A stretch of DNA of 64,000 nucleotides from Caballeronia humi (GTDB lineage: Bacteria > Pseudomonadota > Gammaproteobacteria > Burkholderiales > Burkholderiaceae), in NCBI RefSeq assembly GCF_001544475.1, contig NZ_FCNW02000001.1, positions 186,001 to 250,000 of the forward strand, in the 5' to 3' direction. The translations under genes and the position numbers were made by a program. Shown here one piece after another: positions 10,533 to 19,189 of the stretch; position 1 is the first letter of the stretch, and each line of letters begins with the position of its first letter. The notes under the pieces were generated by a model. That model made no database searches. It was not told where the DNA came from and saw only the letters and a list, made by a program, of their open reading frames with translations.

Positions 10533-11540
10533 ATGACGAAGCTCTCCGTCCTCGATCAGACGCCGGTCATCCACGGCCACACCACCGCCGACGCCATCGC
10601 GGCCACGCTCGAACTCGCCCAACTCGCCGACGATCTCGGCTTTACCCGCTACTGGTGCGCCGAGCACCACGGCTTGCGCGGCGTGTCGAATCCTTGTCCC
10701 GAAGTCATGCTCGCGCGCATCGGCAGTCTGACGAAGCGCATCCGCATCGGCTCGGGCGGCGTCATGCTGCCGTACTACAGCCCGTTCAAGGTTGCCGAGC
10801 AATTCCTGATGCTCGAAGCGCTGTTTCCGAACCGCGTCGATCTGGGCGTCGGACGCGCGCCCGGAGGCGATATGCGCACGGCGCAAGCCGTCGCGGCGGG
10901 CGATTACAACCGTGGCGACATCTTCCCTCAGCAGGTCGCCGATCTCGTCGGCCTGTTCAACGGCGCGCTGCCCGACGATCACATCGCGAACGGTGTGCTG
11001 CTGCAACCGCAGATCGCGACGCGGCCCGAACTGTGGATGCTCGGCTCCAGCGACTTCGGCGGATTGCTGGCGGCGCAGCTTGGCATCCGCTTCGCGTTCG
11101 CACATTTCATCAACGCGCAGTACGGGCATCGCGTGGCCGAAGCGTATCGCGAGCGGTTCACGGCGGGTAATGAAGCACAGCCGTATCTGGCTGCCGCCGT
11201 CTTCGTCATCTGCGCCGATACCGACGACGAAGCCGCAGCGCTAGAAAAAGCCGTCGATTTGCGCCGCGTGCAAATGGCATACGGCCTGAACATGCCGATT
11301 CCGTCGATCGAACAGGGCGCCGCGCAGCATTACGGCGAGCGCGAACTGAACGTGATCGCGCGCGAGAAGAATCGCAGCATCATCGGCACGCCGGAACGCG
11401 TGACCGCCGAACTCCACGCGCTGCAAGAGCGTTTCGACGCCAACGAACTGATCGTGCTGACCGTCGCGGGCAGCTATCGTGCGCGCCTGCGCTCCTATCA
11501 ACTTTTGGCCGACGCCTTCGAGCTCGGCCGCTCCGACTGA
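10533..11540 (+). CDS. LLM-class flavin-dependent oxidoreductase (luciferase-like)
   Basis: Luciferase-like monooxygenase of the MsnO8 type, expected to be a cytoplasmic FMN/F420-type TIM-barrel enzyme of unknown substrate. Seen: an early LDQTPV strand, RYWCAEHHG (about 44-52), [22 protein letters not shown] and [11 protein letters not shown]. These are typical of family members often annotated only as 'MsnO8 family'. 335 residues. It sits inside the coaBC-dut operon: 10 nt after coaBC and 4 nt before dut. The spacing suggests co-transcription, but no metabolic link is obvious. Confidence 0.88.
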   Translation: MTKLSVLDQTPVIHGHTTADAIAATLELAQLADDLGFTRYWCAEHHGLRGVSNPCPEVMLARIGSLTKRIRIGSGGVMLPYYSPFKVAEQFLMLEALFPNRVDLGVGRAPGGDMRTAQAVAAGDYNRGDIFPQQVADLVGLFNGALPDDHIANGVLLQPQIATRPELWMLGSSDFGGLLAAQLGIRFAFAHFINAQYGHRVAEAYRERFTAGNEAQPYLAAAVFVICADTDDEAAALEKAVDLRRVQMAYGLNMPIPSIEQGAAQHYGERELNVIAREKNRSIIGTPERVTAELHALQERFDANELIVLTVAGSYRARLRSYQLLADAFELGRSD

Positions 11541-11544
11541 ACTC

Positions 11545-11991
11545 ATGAAACTCGACGTCAAGATTCTCGATGCGCGCATGCGCGACTTCATGCCCGCCTA
11601 CGCCACGACCGGCAGCGCGGGCCTCGACCTGCGCGCGTGCATCGACGAGCCGCTCGTCATCGCGCCCGGCGAGACAAAGCTCGTGCCCACCGGTCTAGCG
11701 ATCCACCTCGGCGATCCGGGCTACGCCGCGCTGATCCTGCCGCGCTCGGGACTGGGGCACAAGCACGGCGTGGTGCTGGGCAACCTCGTCGGGCTGATCG
11801 ATTCGGATTATCAAGGCCAGTTGATGATCTCGACGTGGAATCGCGGCGACATCGCGTTCACGCTGAATCCGATGGAGCGTCTTGCGCAGATGGTCATCGT
11901 GCCGGTGGTGCAGGCGCAGCTCAACATCGTCGATGATTTCGACGCGAGTGAGCGTGGCGAGGGCGGGTTCGGCAGCACCGGCAAGCACTGA
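11545..11991 (+). CDS. dut: dUTP diphosphatase (dUTPase)
   Basis: Hydrolyses dUTP to dUMP and pyrophosphate, keeping uracil out of DNA and feeding thymidylate synthesis. All five motifs of the trimeric family are visible: [29 protein letters not shown] and the C-terminal [10 protein letters not shown] arm. 148 residues, the usual length. ATG start 4 nt after the oxidoreductase stop. Its stop is only 6 nt from the stop of the convergent GatZ-like gene, with no recognisable terminator between. Confidence 0.97.
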   Translation: MKLDVKILDARMRDFMPAYATTGSAGLDLRACIDEPLVIAPGETKLVPTGLAIHLGDPGYAALILPRSGLGHKHGVVLGNLVGLIDSDYQGQLMISTWNRGDIAFTLNPMERLAQMVIVPVVQAQLNIVDDFDASERGEGGFGSTGKH

Positions 11992-11997
11992 GATTGA

Positions 11998-13284
11998 TCA
12001 GACGCGGCACGCCGCCGCATACATCCGTATCACCTGCCGCACGCGATCCTGCGCGATCGCGTGCGGATCATCGGCGGCGAGTGCGCCGTTTCTGACCGCC
12101 CAGTACTGATCCGGCAAGTACTGGCTTAGTAAATTCTCCGGAATCCGCACCGCCGACAGATTGTCGAGCAGCCTCTCTGCCGCCGCGCCGATTGCATCAT
12201 CGGTCCAGTAGTAGCGCACGCGATCGCTGTAGCTGTAGGTGCGCAACACGCGCTGCTGCTGCGCGTCGCCGTGGTAATACTTCTCCCAATAGCCGGGCTT
12301 CTCGAGCATCACGCGCTCCACCACTGCACGCAAATTCGAGCGCCGCGATTCGTCGATGAGTTGCGATTCGATGTCGGCGAGTGCGAAGAGCGCCTCGCGC
12401 AACGCGAACGTCACGCCCGGGCCGACTTTCAGGATGCGAAAGCCATCGCGGACCAGCGCGCGGAGCGCTTCGGGCGTTTGATAATCCGTCGAATGCGCTT
12501 CGAACACCATGCCCGGCAGGTCGTCGAGCGCGCTTTTCAGGTACGTTGCACGTTCCGGCCGATAGTCGATCACCTTCGTATGATCGAACTCGACGCCCGG
12601 CTGCACCACGAGCGCGATCACGCGCGGCCAGGCGTGATCGAGACCGGACGCGCGCCACGCATCGCGGTGCACCCGCGCCGTTTCCAAAGCCGCTTCGCGC
12701 GAAGTCGGTTCGACGATTTCCAGTTCTTCCGCCGCGCCGCCCGGCACCGGCACTTCGGTGCCGATCACGTAGACAGGCGCGACGCGCAATCCCTCGCGCC
12801 TTACCGCCGCCTCCGCGACCGCGCACAATCGCGCCGCGCGCGACGCGACGATTGCATCCGACAGTCGCTCGGGATCGTCCGCGCAGGGCATGCTCGTGTC
12901 GAGGTGGATCTTCGTGAAGCCCGCCGAGGCGTACGCATCGATCAACGCATCGGCGCGCTGCATTGCCTCGGCTGCTGGCAGATGCCTCCATGCGTTCGGC
13001 CCGAGGTGATCGCCACCGAGAATCAGATGCTGCCGCGCGAACCCGACGCGATCCGCAATCCCCCACACGAACGTGACGAAATCCTTCGGCTTCATGCCGG
13101 TATAGCCGCCGTACTGATCGACCTGATTCGATGTCGATTCGATCAGGAGCGGCGTCTGATCGGCCAATGCCTGCCGCATCGCGGCCTCCAGAACCCACGG
13201 ATGCGCCGAACAGATCGAATAGAGGCCGGCAAGCCGCTCGGCCGCCGGGTGCCCGTTGCTCAAACGCGCGACGATATCGCTCAT
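11998..13284 (-). CDS. GatZ/KbaZ-like tagatose-bisphosphate aldolase non-catalytic subunit
   Basis: Matches the GatZ/KbaZ family, proteins needed for full activity and stability of class II tagatose-1,6-bisphosphate aldolase. Characteristic stretches are IYSICSAHPWVLEAA, ESTSNQVDQYGGYTGM, LGGDHLGPNAW, HLDTSMPCADD, VIGTEVPVPGG and KVGPGVTFALREALFAL. 428 residues, as in E. coli GatZ (420). Its ATG overlaps the kinase stop (ATGA), so it is third in a regulator-kinase-aldolase operon. The catalytic partner GatY/KbaY is not in this window. It could instead work alone, or with a distant partner, on a related ketose phosphate. Confidence 0.88.
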   Translation of the reverse strand: MSDIVARLSNGHPAAERLAGLYSICSAHPWVLEAAMRQALADQTPLLIESTSNQVDQYGGYTGMKPKDFVTFVWGIADRVGFARQHLILGGDHLGPNAWRHLPAAEAMQRADALIDAYASAGFTKIHLDTSMPCADDPERLSDAIVASRAARLCAVAEAAVRREGLRVAPVYVIGTEVPVPGGAAEELEIVEPTSREAALETARVHRDAWRASGLDHAWPRVIALVVQPGVEFDHTKVIDYRPERATYLKSALDDLPGMVFEAHSTDYQTPEALRALVRDGFRILKVGPGVTFALREALFALADIESQLIDESRRSNLRAVVERVMLEKPGYWEKYYHGDAQQQRVLRTYSYSDRVRYYWTDDAIGAAAERLLDNLSAVRIPENLLSQYLPDQYWAVRNGALAADDPHAIAQDRVRQVIRMYAAACRV

Positions 13285-14249
13285 TGCGTCGCTCCGTTTG
13301 CACGCAGGAACGCGTCGAGTTGGGCGAATGTCGCTGTGCCTTCCATCGGGCCCTTCGCGCCGACCGCCAGCGCCCCGCTCGCACACGCGTAGCGCAGCGC
13401 GGCACCGGCGTCCATGCGCTGCGCGCGGCACGCGACGTAAGTCGCGCCGAAGCAATCACCCGCGCCGGTCGGATCGATTTCTTCGACTTCGAACGCCGCA
13501 TGGTGTTGCTCACCGTCGGCGTCGTAGAAACTGCAGCCTTGAGCGCCGCGCTTCACGACCACCTCCTTCACGCCGCGTCGCAACAGCTCGTCGATGGCTC
13601 CGCGCTCCGTCGTTGCGCTCGCGAGCAGCGTGACTTCGTGGCCGCTCGGCAGGAACACGTCGGTGTAGTCGAGGATGAAATCGAGCGCGTCGCGCATCTC
13701 CGGAATCCGCAGCATTTCCTTGCGGATGTTCGGATCGAAGCTGACCGTGCCGTCGTTCGCCTTCACCGTTTCGATCGCCTTCTTCATCGCCTCGATGATC
13801 CGGAACGAGAACAGCGACGAGCCCATCACGTGGAAATTACCGCAGCCGGCGAGCTGGTCGGCGCGCACGTTTGCGCTCGACAACTGTGCCGACGCGCTGT
13901 TCGTGATGTTGTAGATGAAGTCGCGATCGCCATCCTCGCGATAGGTGACGAACGCGCTGCCGGTCGTCGCGTCTTTCAGCACGGCGATGCCGGAGACATC
14001 GACGCCATCACCGCGCAGGCGCTCGATGTTGAGCGCGCCGAAGTCGTCGTCGCCGACGCAGCCGATCAGCGCGCACTGGCTGCCGAGTTTCGCGACCTGA
14101 TCGATGAAGATCGCGGGCGCGCCGCTCGCGTACGGGCCGATCAGCGTGCCGGGGCGGCGAAAGCTCTGGCCGCGCCCGGTCGCCATGATTTCGACGAGGA
14201 TTTCACCCATCGCGACGATGGAGCCAGGTTTGCGTTCGAGGTTGGACAT
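13281..14249 (-). CDS. PfkB-family sugar kinase
   Basis: Ribokinase-type ATP-dependent carbohydrate kinase; the context suggests it phosphorylates a hexose or ketohexose phosphate for the adjacent aldolase subunit. Seen: the N-terminal substrate region (MGEILVEIM, GAPAIFIDQVAKLG), SFDPNIRKEM and the C-terminal signature DPTGAGDCFGATY with the catalytic Asp of GAGD. 322 residues. ATG start with only a weak ribosome site. It lies 13 nt after the DeoR gene and overlaps the GatZ gene by 4 nt. The exact sugar cannot be read from the sequence. Confidence 0.9.
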   Translation of the reverse strand: MSNLERKPGSIVAMGEILVEIMATGRGQSFRRPGTLIGPYASGAPAIFIDQVAKLGSQCALIGCVGDDDFGALNIERLRGDGVDVSGIAVLKDATTGSAFVTYREDGDRDFIYNITNSASAQLSSANVRADQLAGCGNFHVMGSSLFSFRIIEAMKKAIETVKANDGTVSFDPNIRKEMLRIPEMRDALDFILDYTDVFLPSGHEVTLLASATTERGAIDELLRRGVKEVVVKRGAQGCSFYDADGEQHHAAFEVEEIDPTGAGDCFGATYVACRAQRMDAGAALRYACASGALAVGAKGPMEGTATFAQLDAFLRANGATQ

Positions 14250-14262
14250 GGTTTGCTTGAGG

Positions 14263-15093
14263 TTAGGAGCGGGATTCAGACTTCGGACGGAATTCGACGA
14301 CGCCCTCTTCCCGCCGATGCATATGCAATCCGGCGTGCTGAAACGCGTCGACGAGGGCCGGTTCGATCGCGTCGTCGATGACGATTCCGTCGAGCTCAGA
14401 CAGGCGGCAGACGGCTTCACCTTCGCCGATCTCCGGCCGGTACGACAACGCGACGCGACATTTCGACGCCTTCAGCGCCGCGCGGAATACCGGCGCGAGC
14501 CGCGCGTCGGCGCAGACGAGATTGCCGTCTCGACCGATGCCGCTCGCTTCGATCAACGCGATGTCAAGCGGGCGCGCCCCGACCGAACGCTCGGCGTCGG
14601 GGCCGGTGAGGATCGTGGAGTCGCCTTCGAGTGCGCCGCCCGTCAGCCGCAGCTCGCAATTCACGAAGCGTTGCGCGGTCGCGACCATCGCCAGATCGTG
14701 GAGCGTGAGCGCTAGATTCGAGCGGTCGGCGAGCAGCGGCAGCAGCTTGTGCGTCACGACGCCCGCGCCGATGAAAAGCGACGCGTGATCGTCGATGAAG
14801 TCCGCGGCCGCGCGCGCGATCGCCATGTCGATGGATTTGCGCTCGGCGTCGGGCGCGGTGACGGCGCCGCGTGCGCTGTCGGCCGAAGCAGCGGGTTGCT
14901 GCGCGAGATAGCGTGCCTTGCCGAACGAGCGCACCAGATAGCGCTGCGCTTCGAGATAGCTGAGATCGGAGCGGATCGTGACGCTCGAAACGTCGAACGC
15001 CTGGCTCAGTTCATCGACGGACACCTCGCCGCGCTTCCTGACGAGCTCGACGATTTGCAGCCGGCGATGCAGCGAATTCTTGTTGGCAAGCAT
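14263..15093 (-). CDS. DeoR/GlpR-family transcriptional regulator
   Basis: Winged-helix repressor at the N-terminus (about 5-60: RLQIVELVRKRGEVSVDELSQAF then VSSVTIRSDLSYLE) followed by a DeoR C-terminal sugar-phosphate sensor domain (about 85-260: LFIGAGVVTHKLL, LTGGALEG, IEASGI). 276 residues, slightly longer than usual (about 255). It is first in the operon with the PfkB kinase and GatZ-like protein and most likely represses it, with a phosphorylated sugar as inducer. Two inverted TTTCG/CGAAA motifs lie 23-56 nt upstream of its ATG. Confidence 0.92.
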   Translation of the reverse strand: MLANKNSLHRRLQIVELVRKRGEVSVDELSQAFDVSSVTIRSDLSYLEAQRYLVRSFGKARYLAQQPAASADSARGAVTAPDAERKSIDMAIARAAADFIDDHASLFIGAGVVTHKLLPLLADRSNLALTLHDLAMVATAQRFVNCELRLTGGALEGDSTILTGPDAERSVGARPLDIALIEASGIGRDGNLVCADARLAPVFRAALKASKCRVALSYRPEIGEGEAVCRLSELDGIVIDDAIEPALVDAFQHAGLHMHRREEGVVEFRPKSESRS

Positions 15094-15114
15094 TGGGATA
15101 ATGCGACGTCCGCT

Positions 15115-15149
15115 CTTTCGTTACGAAAGAGTTTAGTTTCGAATCGAAA
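15115..15149. promoter_or_regulatory. Tandem TTTCG-N3-CGAAA operators upstream of the DeoR gene
   Basis: Two palindromes, TTTCGTTACGAAA (15116-15128) and TTTCGAATCGAAA (15137-15149), share the form TTTCG-N3-CGAAA, with centres 21 bp apart, two helical turns. The first extends to 6-bp arms (CTTTCG/CGAAAG). DeoR-family operators are often built from CGAAA/TTTCG half sites, so autoregulation by the neighbouring DeoR protein is a reasonable inference. Confidence 0.65.
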
Positions 15150-15211
15150 GTAACGTAAAGCGATTTTTGCGATTTGGGCGCTGGCGTTTACCCGCAGCAT
15201 GAAACGCACAG

Positions 15212-15250
15212 ACGAAAAAAAGCGGCACGGGGAGACCGTGCCGCTTTCTT
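15212..15250 (-). terminator. Rho-independent terminator of clpA
   Basis: The 12-bp stem AAAGCGGCACGG (15219-15230) / CCGTGCCGCTTT (15236-15247) with loop GGAGA is followed on the minus strand by a T-run, just after the clpA stop. Confidence 0.88.
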
Positions 15251-15266
15251 CTATAAGGCTCCTACA

Positions 15267-17567
15267 TCACTCGACTTCAACCGCCTCCGGATTCGGATTA
15301 CGCGGCACCGGATTTTCATCGAACGTCAGTTGCACCTTGTCGTTCTCGTCCACGTCGACCGTCACGCGACCACCGGACAGCAGCTTGCCGAACAACAATT
15401 CGTCGGCAAGCGCCCGGCGGATCGTGTCCTGGATCAGACGCTGCATCGGCCGCGCGCCCATCAGCGGGTCGAAACCGTGCTTCGCCAGGTGCTTGCGCAG
15501 CGCGTCGGTGAAGAGCGCATCGACCTTCTTCTCATGCAACTGGTCTTCCAGTTGCATCAGGAACTTGTCGACCACGCGCATGATGATTTCTTCATCGAGC
15601 GAACGGAAGCTGATGATCTGATCCAGACGGTTCCGGAACTCCGGCGTGAACATCCGCTTGATATCGGCCATTTCGTCGCCGGTTTCGCGGCGGTTCGTGA
15701 AGCCAATCACCGACTTGCCCATCGCCTCGGCGCCCGCGTTCGTCGTCATGATGATGATGACGTTGCGGAAATCTGCCTTGCGACCGTTGTTGTCGGTCAG
15801 CGTGCCGTGGTCCATCACCTGCAACAGCACGTTGTAGATGTCCGGATGCGCCTTTTCGATTTCGTCAAGCAACAGCACGCAATGCGGCTTCTTCGTGACG
15901 GCTTCGGTCAGCAAACCACCCTGATCGAACCCGACATAGCCCGGCGGCGCGCCGATCAGCCGGCTCACCGCGTGACGTTCCATGTACTCGGACATGTCGA
16001 AGCGCAGCAATTCGATGCCGAGCGTGAACGCAAGCTGCTTCGCGACTTCGGTCTTGCCGACGCCGGTCGGACCCGAGAAGAGGAACGCGCCGATCGGCTT
16101 GTCCAGCTTGCCGAGGCCTGCGCGCGCCATCTTGATCGATGCCGACAGCGCATCGATGGCCGGGTCCTGCCCGAACACGACGCTCTTCAGGTCGCGATCG
16201 AGCGTCTGAAGCTTGCTGCGATCATCCTGCGAGACGCTTTGCGGCGGCACGCGCGCGATCTTCGAGATGATCTCTTCGATCTCGTTCTTGCCGATGGTCT
16301 TCTTCTGCTTCGACTTCGGCAGGATGCGTTGGGCCGCGCCCGCTTCGTCGATCACGTCGATCGCCTTGTCCGGCAGATGACGGTCGGTGATGAAGCGCGC
16401 CGACAACTCAGCCGCCGCCGACAGCGCACCCGACGAATACTTCACGCCGTGGTGCTCTTCGAAACGCGACTTCAATCCGCGCAGGATCGCCACCGTCTGC
16501 TCGACGGTCGGCTCGGTCACGTCGACCTTCTGGAAACGGCGCGACAAGGCCGCGTCCTTTTCGAAGATGCCGCGATATTCCGTGAACGTGGTCGCACCGA
16601 TGCACTTCAACTGCCCCGACGACAACGCCGGCTTCAGCAGGTTCGATGCATCGAGCGTTCCGCCCGAAGCCGCGCCCGCGCCGATCAGCGTATGAATTTC
16701 GTCGATGAACAGAATGGCGTGCGGACGCTCCTTCAGTTCCTTCAGCACCGTCTTCAGACGCTGCTCGAAATCGCCGCGATACTTCGTGCCCGCGAGCAAC
16801 GCGCCCATGTCGAGCGAATAGACCTGCGCGTCGGCAAGAATGTCCGGCACTTCGCCGCGCGTGATGCGCCAGGCGAGCCCTTCGGCGATCGCGGTCTTGC
16901 CCACGCCGGCCTCACCGACGAGCAGCGGATTGTTCTTGCGCCGGCGGCACAGCACCTGCACCACACGCTCGACTTCAGACTCGCGACCGATCAGCGGATC
17001 GATCTTGCCGTCCTTCGCCAACTGGTTCAGGTTCTGCGTGAACTGCGCGAGCGGCGTTTCCTTCTGCGCGGCGGCTTCGTCCGTTTCCGGATTGGCCTCG
17101 CTGCTTGCCTTCGCCGCGTCGCCGCTGTTCGTCTTCGCGATGCCGTGCGAAATGAAATTCACGACGTCGAGCCGCGTCACACCCTGCTGCTGCAGGTAGT
17201 AGACGGCGTGCGAATCCTTCTCGCCGAAGATCGCGACGAGCACGTTCGCGCCGGTCACTTCCTTCTTGCCATTCGACGTCGACTGCACGTGCATGATCGC
17301 GCGCTGAATCACACGCTGGAAACCAAGCGTCGGCTGAGTATCGACGTCGTCCGTGCCGGGCACGGTCGGCGTGTTGTCATGAATGAAATTGCGCAGGTTC
17401 TGACGCAAATCTTCGATGTTTGCTGCGCATGCGCGCAACACTTCAGCCGCGGTCGGGTTGTCCAACAAGGCCAGTAAAAGATGCTCGACCGTAATGAACT
17501 CGTGCCGCGCCTGACGTGCTTCCATAAACGCCATGTGCAGACTGACTTCCAGTTCCTGGGCAATCAT
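15267..17567 (-). CDS. clpA: ATP-dependent Clp protease ATP-binding subunit ClpA
   Basis: AAA+ unfoldase that feeds substrates, including N-degron proteins delivered by ClpS, to ClpP. Domains in order: N-terminal Clp repeat domain (1-145), a low-complexity Ala/Glu linker (about 146-175), AAA-1 with Walker A GEAGVGKT (218-225) and AAA-2 with Walker [10 protein letters not shown] (about 500). [25 protein letters not shown] follows in AAA-2, then the C-terminal D2-small domain. 766 residues, normal for ClpA. The true start is the ATG at 17567, which overlaps the clpS stop (ATGA). A terminator lies 17 nt after the stop. Confidence 0.97.
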   Translation of the reverse strand: MIAQELEVSLHMAFMEARQARHEFITVEHLLLALLDNPTAAEVLRACAANIEDLRQNLRNFIHDNTPTVPGTDDVDTQPTLGFQRVIQRAIMHVQSTSNGKKEVTGANVLVAIFGEKDSHAVYYLQQQGVTRLDVVNFISHGIAKTNSGDAAKASSEANPETDEAAAQKETPLAQFTQNLNQLAKDGKIDPLIGRESEVERVVQVLCRRRKNNPLLVGEAGVGKTAIAEGLAWRITRGEVPDILADAQVYSLDMGALLAGTKYRGDFEQRLKTVLKELKERPHAILFIDEIHTLIGAGAASGGTLDASNLLKPALSSGQLKCIGATTFTEYRGIFEKDAALSRRFQKVDVTEPTVEQTVAILRGLKSRFEEHHGVKYSSGALSAAAELSARFITDRHLPDKAIDVIDEAGAAQRILPKSKQKKTIGKNEIEEIISKIARVPPQSVSQDDRSKLQTLDRDLKSVVFGQDPAIDALSASIKMARAGLGKLDKPIGAFLFSGPTGVGKTEVAKQLAFTLGIELLRFDMSEYMERHAVSRLIGAPPGYVGFDQGGLLTEAVTKKPHCVLLLDEIEKAHPDIYNVLLQVMDHGTLTDNNGRKADFRNVIIIMTTNAGAEAMGKSVIGFTNRRETGDEMADIKRMFTPEFRNRLDQIISFRSLDEEIIMRVVDKFLMQLEDQLHEKKVDALFTDALRKHLAKHGFDPLMGARPMQRLIQDTIRRALADELLFGKLLSGGRVTVDVDENDKVQLTFDENPVPRNPNPEAVEVE

Positions 17568-17878
17568 GCTTCCTCCATCACACACTGCAGCGGGTGCCCC
17601 GCCTGCCGTGCATGGCTAACGACTTGCTCAACTTTGGTCGACGCGATGTCCCGCGTGTAGACCCCACAAACTCCCCTGCCCTCGCGATGAACCTTCAGCA
17701 TGATTTGCGTCGCAGTCTCACGATCCTTGTTGAAGTACTCCTGCACCACCATCACGACGAATTCCATCGGCGTGAAGTCGTCATTCAGCAGCACCACCTT
17801 GTACATGGCCGGCTTCTTCAGCTTTTGTTCCTGCCGCTCCAGTACAGTGCCGTCCTGCTTGTTGGGATTGATCGCCAT
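17564..17878 (-). CDS. clpS: ATP-dependent Clp protease adaptor ClpS
   Basis: N-recognin that binds proteins with destabilising N-terminal residues and hands them to ClpA. The 104-residue protein has a flexible N-terminus (1-24) and the core [17 protein letters not shown]...F with the conserved NDD and His/Met residues of the binding pocket. The C-terminal [18 protein letters not shown] region is also present. It overlaps clpA by 4 nt, the standard clpS-clpA operon. Confidence 0.97.
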   Translation of the reverse strand: MAINPNKQDGTVLERQEQKLKKPAMYKVVLLNDDFTPMEFVVMVVQEYFNKDRETATQIMLKVHREGRGVCGVYTRDIASTKVEQVVSHARQAGHPLQCVMEEA

Positions 17879-18408
17879 ACACCCATTCTAAACAACTCGG
17901 ACAGGCCCGCAATGCTGCCGAAAAACGCCGACCGTCCGGTCGGAAAACTGCACCAACGACGCGCGCAGCCAGAGCCTGTCATGCCTGAATTCCGCCGCTG
18001 CCCGCCTGAGCCACGGCCCGCTTGAACTTCCGTGAATCCAGTATCGCACAGCTACAAAAAAACTGACCGGAGGCTCCCCCGCGGCGCGTTGCCGGTACTG
18101 CTTGCCGGTACTCCTCATGTGAGACGATTATGCGACTTTTCAAGATGACTTGCTTGGGGCGCAGCACACACGCAAAGCAGGAATAACCCTACGAATGTGG
18201 TCTTTACAACGTGCTTAACGGCCATCTCAAAATTTTCTTGACACGTGATTTAAGAGATTCAACAATCAAACTGGCACTTTTTTCCGAAGACCAATCAGGC
18301 GAAAGAAATGCCGAGGTGAGCTTGTGAGGAGGGCACGGTTCACACACAGAGTGGCCGATGATCTTTTCGAGCGTGCTCGTGGTAGCGACGAGAGTTAGAG
18401 GGGAAGTA
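17879..18408. other. Intergenic region between clpS and the cold-shock gene
   Basis: This 530-nt divergent region has no convincing gene. Next to clpS it contains an inverted repeat, CCGACC (17928-17933) and GGTCGG (17938-17943), about 50 nt upstream of the clpS start. Near the cold-shock gene it holds a good sigma70-like promoter (18238-18266) and a leader of roughly 135 nt. The middle part (about 17960-18230) shows nothing I can name. Confidence 0.6.
18238..18266 (+). promoter_or_regulatory. Promoter of the cold-shock gene
   Basis: A perfect TTGACA (18238-18243) and AACAAT (18261-18266, 4 of 6 matches to TATAAT) are separated by 17 nt. This gives a leader of about 135 nt before the ATG at 18409. 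Long structured leaders are typical of cspA-type genes, where they control translation with temperature. Confidence 0.6.
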
Positions 18409-18615
18409 ATGTCAACTGGTACGGTCAAATGGTTCAACGACGCGAAAGGCTACGGATTCATCACGCCCGATGAAGGCGGCGAGGATCTGTTCGCACATTT
18501 CTCGGCGATACAAATGAACGGTTTCAAGACACTCAAGGAAGGCCAGAAGGTCAGCTTTGAGATCGTCCAGGGACCGAAGGGCAAACAGGCTTCGAACATC
18601 CAGGACGCAGCCTGA
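18409..18615 (+). CDS. CspA-family cold-shock protein
   Basis: Single cold-shock domain that binds single-stranded RNA and DNA and melts RNA secondary structure. The 68 residues contain [15 protein letters not shown] (RNP1 KGYGFI) and DLFAHFSAI (RNP2 variant, with LFAHF instead of the common VFVHF), and end in QASNIQ. The ATG at 18409 follows an AGAGGGGA ribosome site; upstream in-frame starts are in the leader. A terminator follows 28 nt after the stop, so it is monocistronic. Which csp paralogue it is cannot be told. Confidence 0.95.
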   Translation: MSTGTVKWFNDAKGYGFITPDEGGEDLFAHFSAIQMNGFKTLKEGQKVSFEIVQGPKGKQASNIQDAA

Positions 18616-18643
18616 CCGTTCGATCGCACTTTTTGCCTCTGGG

Positions 18644-18668
18644 ACCCGGCTTCGTGCCGGGTTTTTTG
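18644..18668 (+). terminator. Terminator of the cold-shock gene
   Basis: Stem CCCGGC/GCCGGG (with flanking A-T pair) and loop TTCGT, followed by TTTTTT. Confidence 0.88.
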
Positions 18669-18688
18669 TGCTCGTCTTTCGATAACGT

Positions 18689-19099
18689 TTAGACCACCTG
18701 GATGCCTTCGAGGATATTCCAGCCGTCGTTACCTTTGATTCTCTTGAGGTAATACGAGTAATTCACCGTACACGCCGACAACCCCGAAAGCACGAATCCC
18801 AGGATTTGCGATATATCACGGCCTGTCATCGAATAAATGAACAGTTCGATAAGAAACAACACGATCGCGCAGGCGAACAAGGTCAGTGCCTTGCGCCACA
18901 TCCCGAGATAGAGAAAATAGAACGGTCCGACAAAGAACCCCAGGAAGCTGAAAACGATCGTGATTCGTTTCAAGAACGGTCGCGTTTTGATCGCGGCCTT
19001 GAATCCGGCGGAATCTGGCGCGCCGTGGGCCTCGAAGAATTCGAAGCGCTCGCGCCACTTGGGCTTCAGTTCCATCGATTCGATTAAAGGTGACGCCAC
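18689..19099 (-). CDS. DUF2628-like small membrane protein
   Basis: A 136-residue protein of unknown function. After a charged N-terminus (ELKPKWRERFEFFEAHGAP) it has three hydrophobic segments (roughly 45-65, 67-90 and 98-115), then a basic C-terminus. This arrangement, with PFYFLYLGMWRKAL, resembles DUF2628 proteins. I chose the GTG at 19099 because AAGGAG lies 9 nt upstream; the ATG at 19075 is the alternative. It lies downstream of the icd terminator on the same strand and is probably a separate unit or a read-through gene. Confidence 0.75.
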   Translation of the reverse strand: MASPLIESMELKPKWRERFEFFEAHGAPDSAGFKAAIKTRPFLKRITIVFSFLGFFVGPFYFLYLGMWRKALTLFACAIVLFLIELFIYSMTGRDISQILGFVLSGLSACTVNYSYYLKRIKGNDGWNILEGIQVV

Positions 19100-19125
19100 G
19101 AAGTGATGCTCCTTTGTCAACGCAA

Positions 19126-19167
19126 GTGAAAAACCCCGGCAGCGCAATAACGCCAACCGGGGTTTCC
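19126..19167 (-). terminator. Terminator downstream of icd
   Basis: AAACCCCGG (19131-19139) pairs with CCGGGGTTT (19157-19165), 9 bp with a 17-nt loop. On the minus strand it is followed by a T-run, just after the icd stop. Confidence 0.75.
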
Positions 19168-19189
19168 TGAAACCAGAAATCAACCGCGC

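Noticed and set aside
15174..17477. A 767-codon open frame on the plus strand opposite clpA
   Set aside because: It is antisense to a certain gene and rich in Arg, His and Asp, the usual shadow composition in high-GC DNA. Similar long shadows lie opposite ileS, fusA and icd.
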